Source: Pseudomonas yamanorum (lineage in GTDB: Bacteria; Pseudomonadota; Gammaproteobacteria; Pseudomonadales; Pseudomonadaceae). From it: a DNA stretch of 39,685 nucleotides. The stretch spans positions 8,413-48,097 of the forward strand of contig NZ_JACARE010000050.1 in NCBI RefSeq assembly GCF_013386765.1, given 5' to 3'. The position numbers and the translations under genes were made by a program. The stretch's first letter is position 1. Each line of letters starts with the position of its first letter. Below the pieces are notes generated by a model that searched no databases, was not told where the DNA came from, and saw only the letters and a program-made list of their open reading frames with translations. Shown piece by piece: positions 39,491 through 39,685 of this stretch.

Positions 39491-39685
39491 GTACATATCC
39501 GTTGCTGCGGTAACGGCGGCTTATGGTTCCGCTCTTACAGCGGGTCACTTTTGAAAAGCGCAAAAGTAACCAAAACGCTCTGCCCCGCCTGTCGGCACCT
39601 CGCCTAGGCTCGGTGTTCCCTCACTCCGGCATTGCTCCGCGGGCCGCCGCGACGGGGCGTCCCTGCCCCGTCGCGGCTAAACCGG
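39491..39685 (+). repeat. Pseudomonas intergenic repeat element, cut by the window edge
   Basis: It begins two bases after the peroxidase stop region with GTACATATCCGTT (39491–39503) and TGGTTCCGCTCTTACAGCGG (39524–39543), both identical to the minus strand at 7448–7460 and 7409–7428. Further in is a perfect 12-base inverted repeat, CCGCGACGGGGC (39647–39658) and GCCCCGTCGCGG (39665–39676). No open frame of interest. This class of repeat is widespread between genes in fluorescent pseudomonads. Confidence 0.75.

Overview
The window reads as a chromosome segment of a Pseudomonas from the fluorescens group. The evidence is the ppiB/lpxH–glnS–cysS arrangement, three REP-doublet (REPIN) repeats of the 'GTGGGAGCTGGCTTGCCTGCGA' class known from this group (quoted here only as a family label in shortened form: GTGGGAGCTGGCTTGC), high GC coding DNA, and short Pseudomonas-type Shine-Dalgarno spacing. 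No phage, integrase, CRISPR array, rRNA or tRNA gene was seen.

Layout. 1–2535: the last 844 codons of a type VI secretion gene, tssM/icmF, cut by the window edge. 2553–7149: housekeeping block with lpxH and ppiB on the minus strand and a glnS–cysS operon on the plus strand, closed by a clear terminator. 7200–8122: a decaying intergenic zone with an inverted-repeat element and the remains of two genes, one a dihydrofolate-reductase/RibD-like gene with an internal deletion. 8123–11181: a short signal peptidase I, then a TetR regulator, a short-chain dehydrogenase and an HSL-type esterase, with a perfect 12-2-12 palindrome in front of the dehydrogenase. 11288–17357: a complete six-gene Mrp/Mnh/Sha-type cation/proton antiporter operon (AB fused, C, D, E, F, G) with every junction overlapping. 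17484–19060: a DMT exporter divergent from an XRE-cupin regulator.

19061–24405 is the most unusual part: a probable organosulfur-scavenging locus. It has a good sigma-54 (GG-N10-GC) promoter with an upstream inverted repeat, an SfnB/DszC-type flavin oxidoreductase, a 108-residue protein that looks like a stand-alone, shortened C-terminal domain of that same oxidoreductase, a DszA/NtaA/SnaA-type FMN-dependent monooxygenase, and, after a REPIN, a 195-residue protein resembling only the N-terminal part of an acyl-CoA synthetase, followed by an FAD/NAD(P)-binding oxidoreductase. The two 'mini' proteins lack the catalytic parts of their parent families but have good start signals and intact frames.

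24509–30260: a tripartite ABC efflux system (separate ATPase and permease, TolC-type channel, membrane-fusion protein) transcribed divergently from a TetR regulator; the same 11-mer lies before both transcription units in the same relative orientation. 30366–31616: an Ig-like plus seven-repeat beta-propeller protein with stacked inverted repeats before it and a strong terminator after it. 31739–39490: accessory metabolism and defence: an Asp-nucleophile alpha/beta hydrolase divergent from a LysR regulator, a half-size FUSC-family membrane protein, a GapN-like aldehyde dehydrogenase that lacks the usual catalytic glutamate, a DHA2-type MFS exporter divergent from an ArsR-like regulator (9-6-9 palindrome between them), and a Dyp-type peroxidase downstream of the ArsR gene. 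39491–39685: start of a repeat element that shares exact 13- and 20-mers with the one at 7200–7460.

All functions are inferred from motifs recognised by eye; no database search was run.
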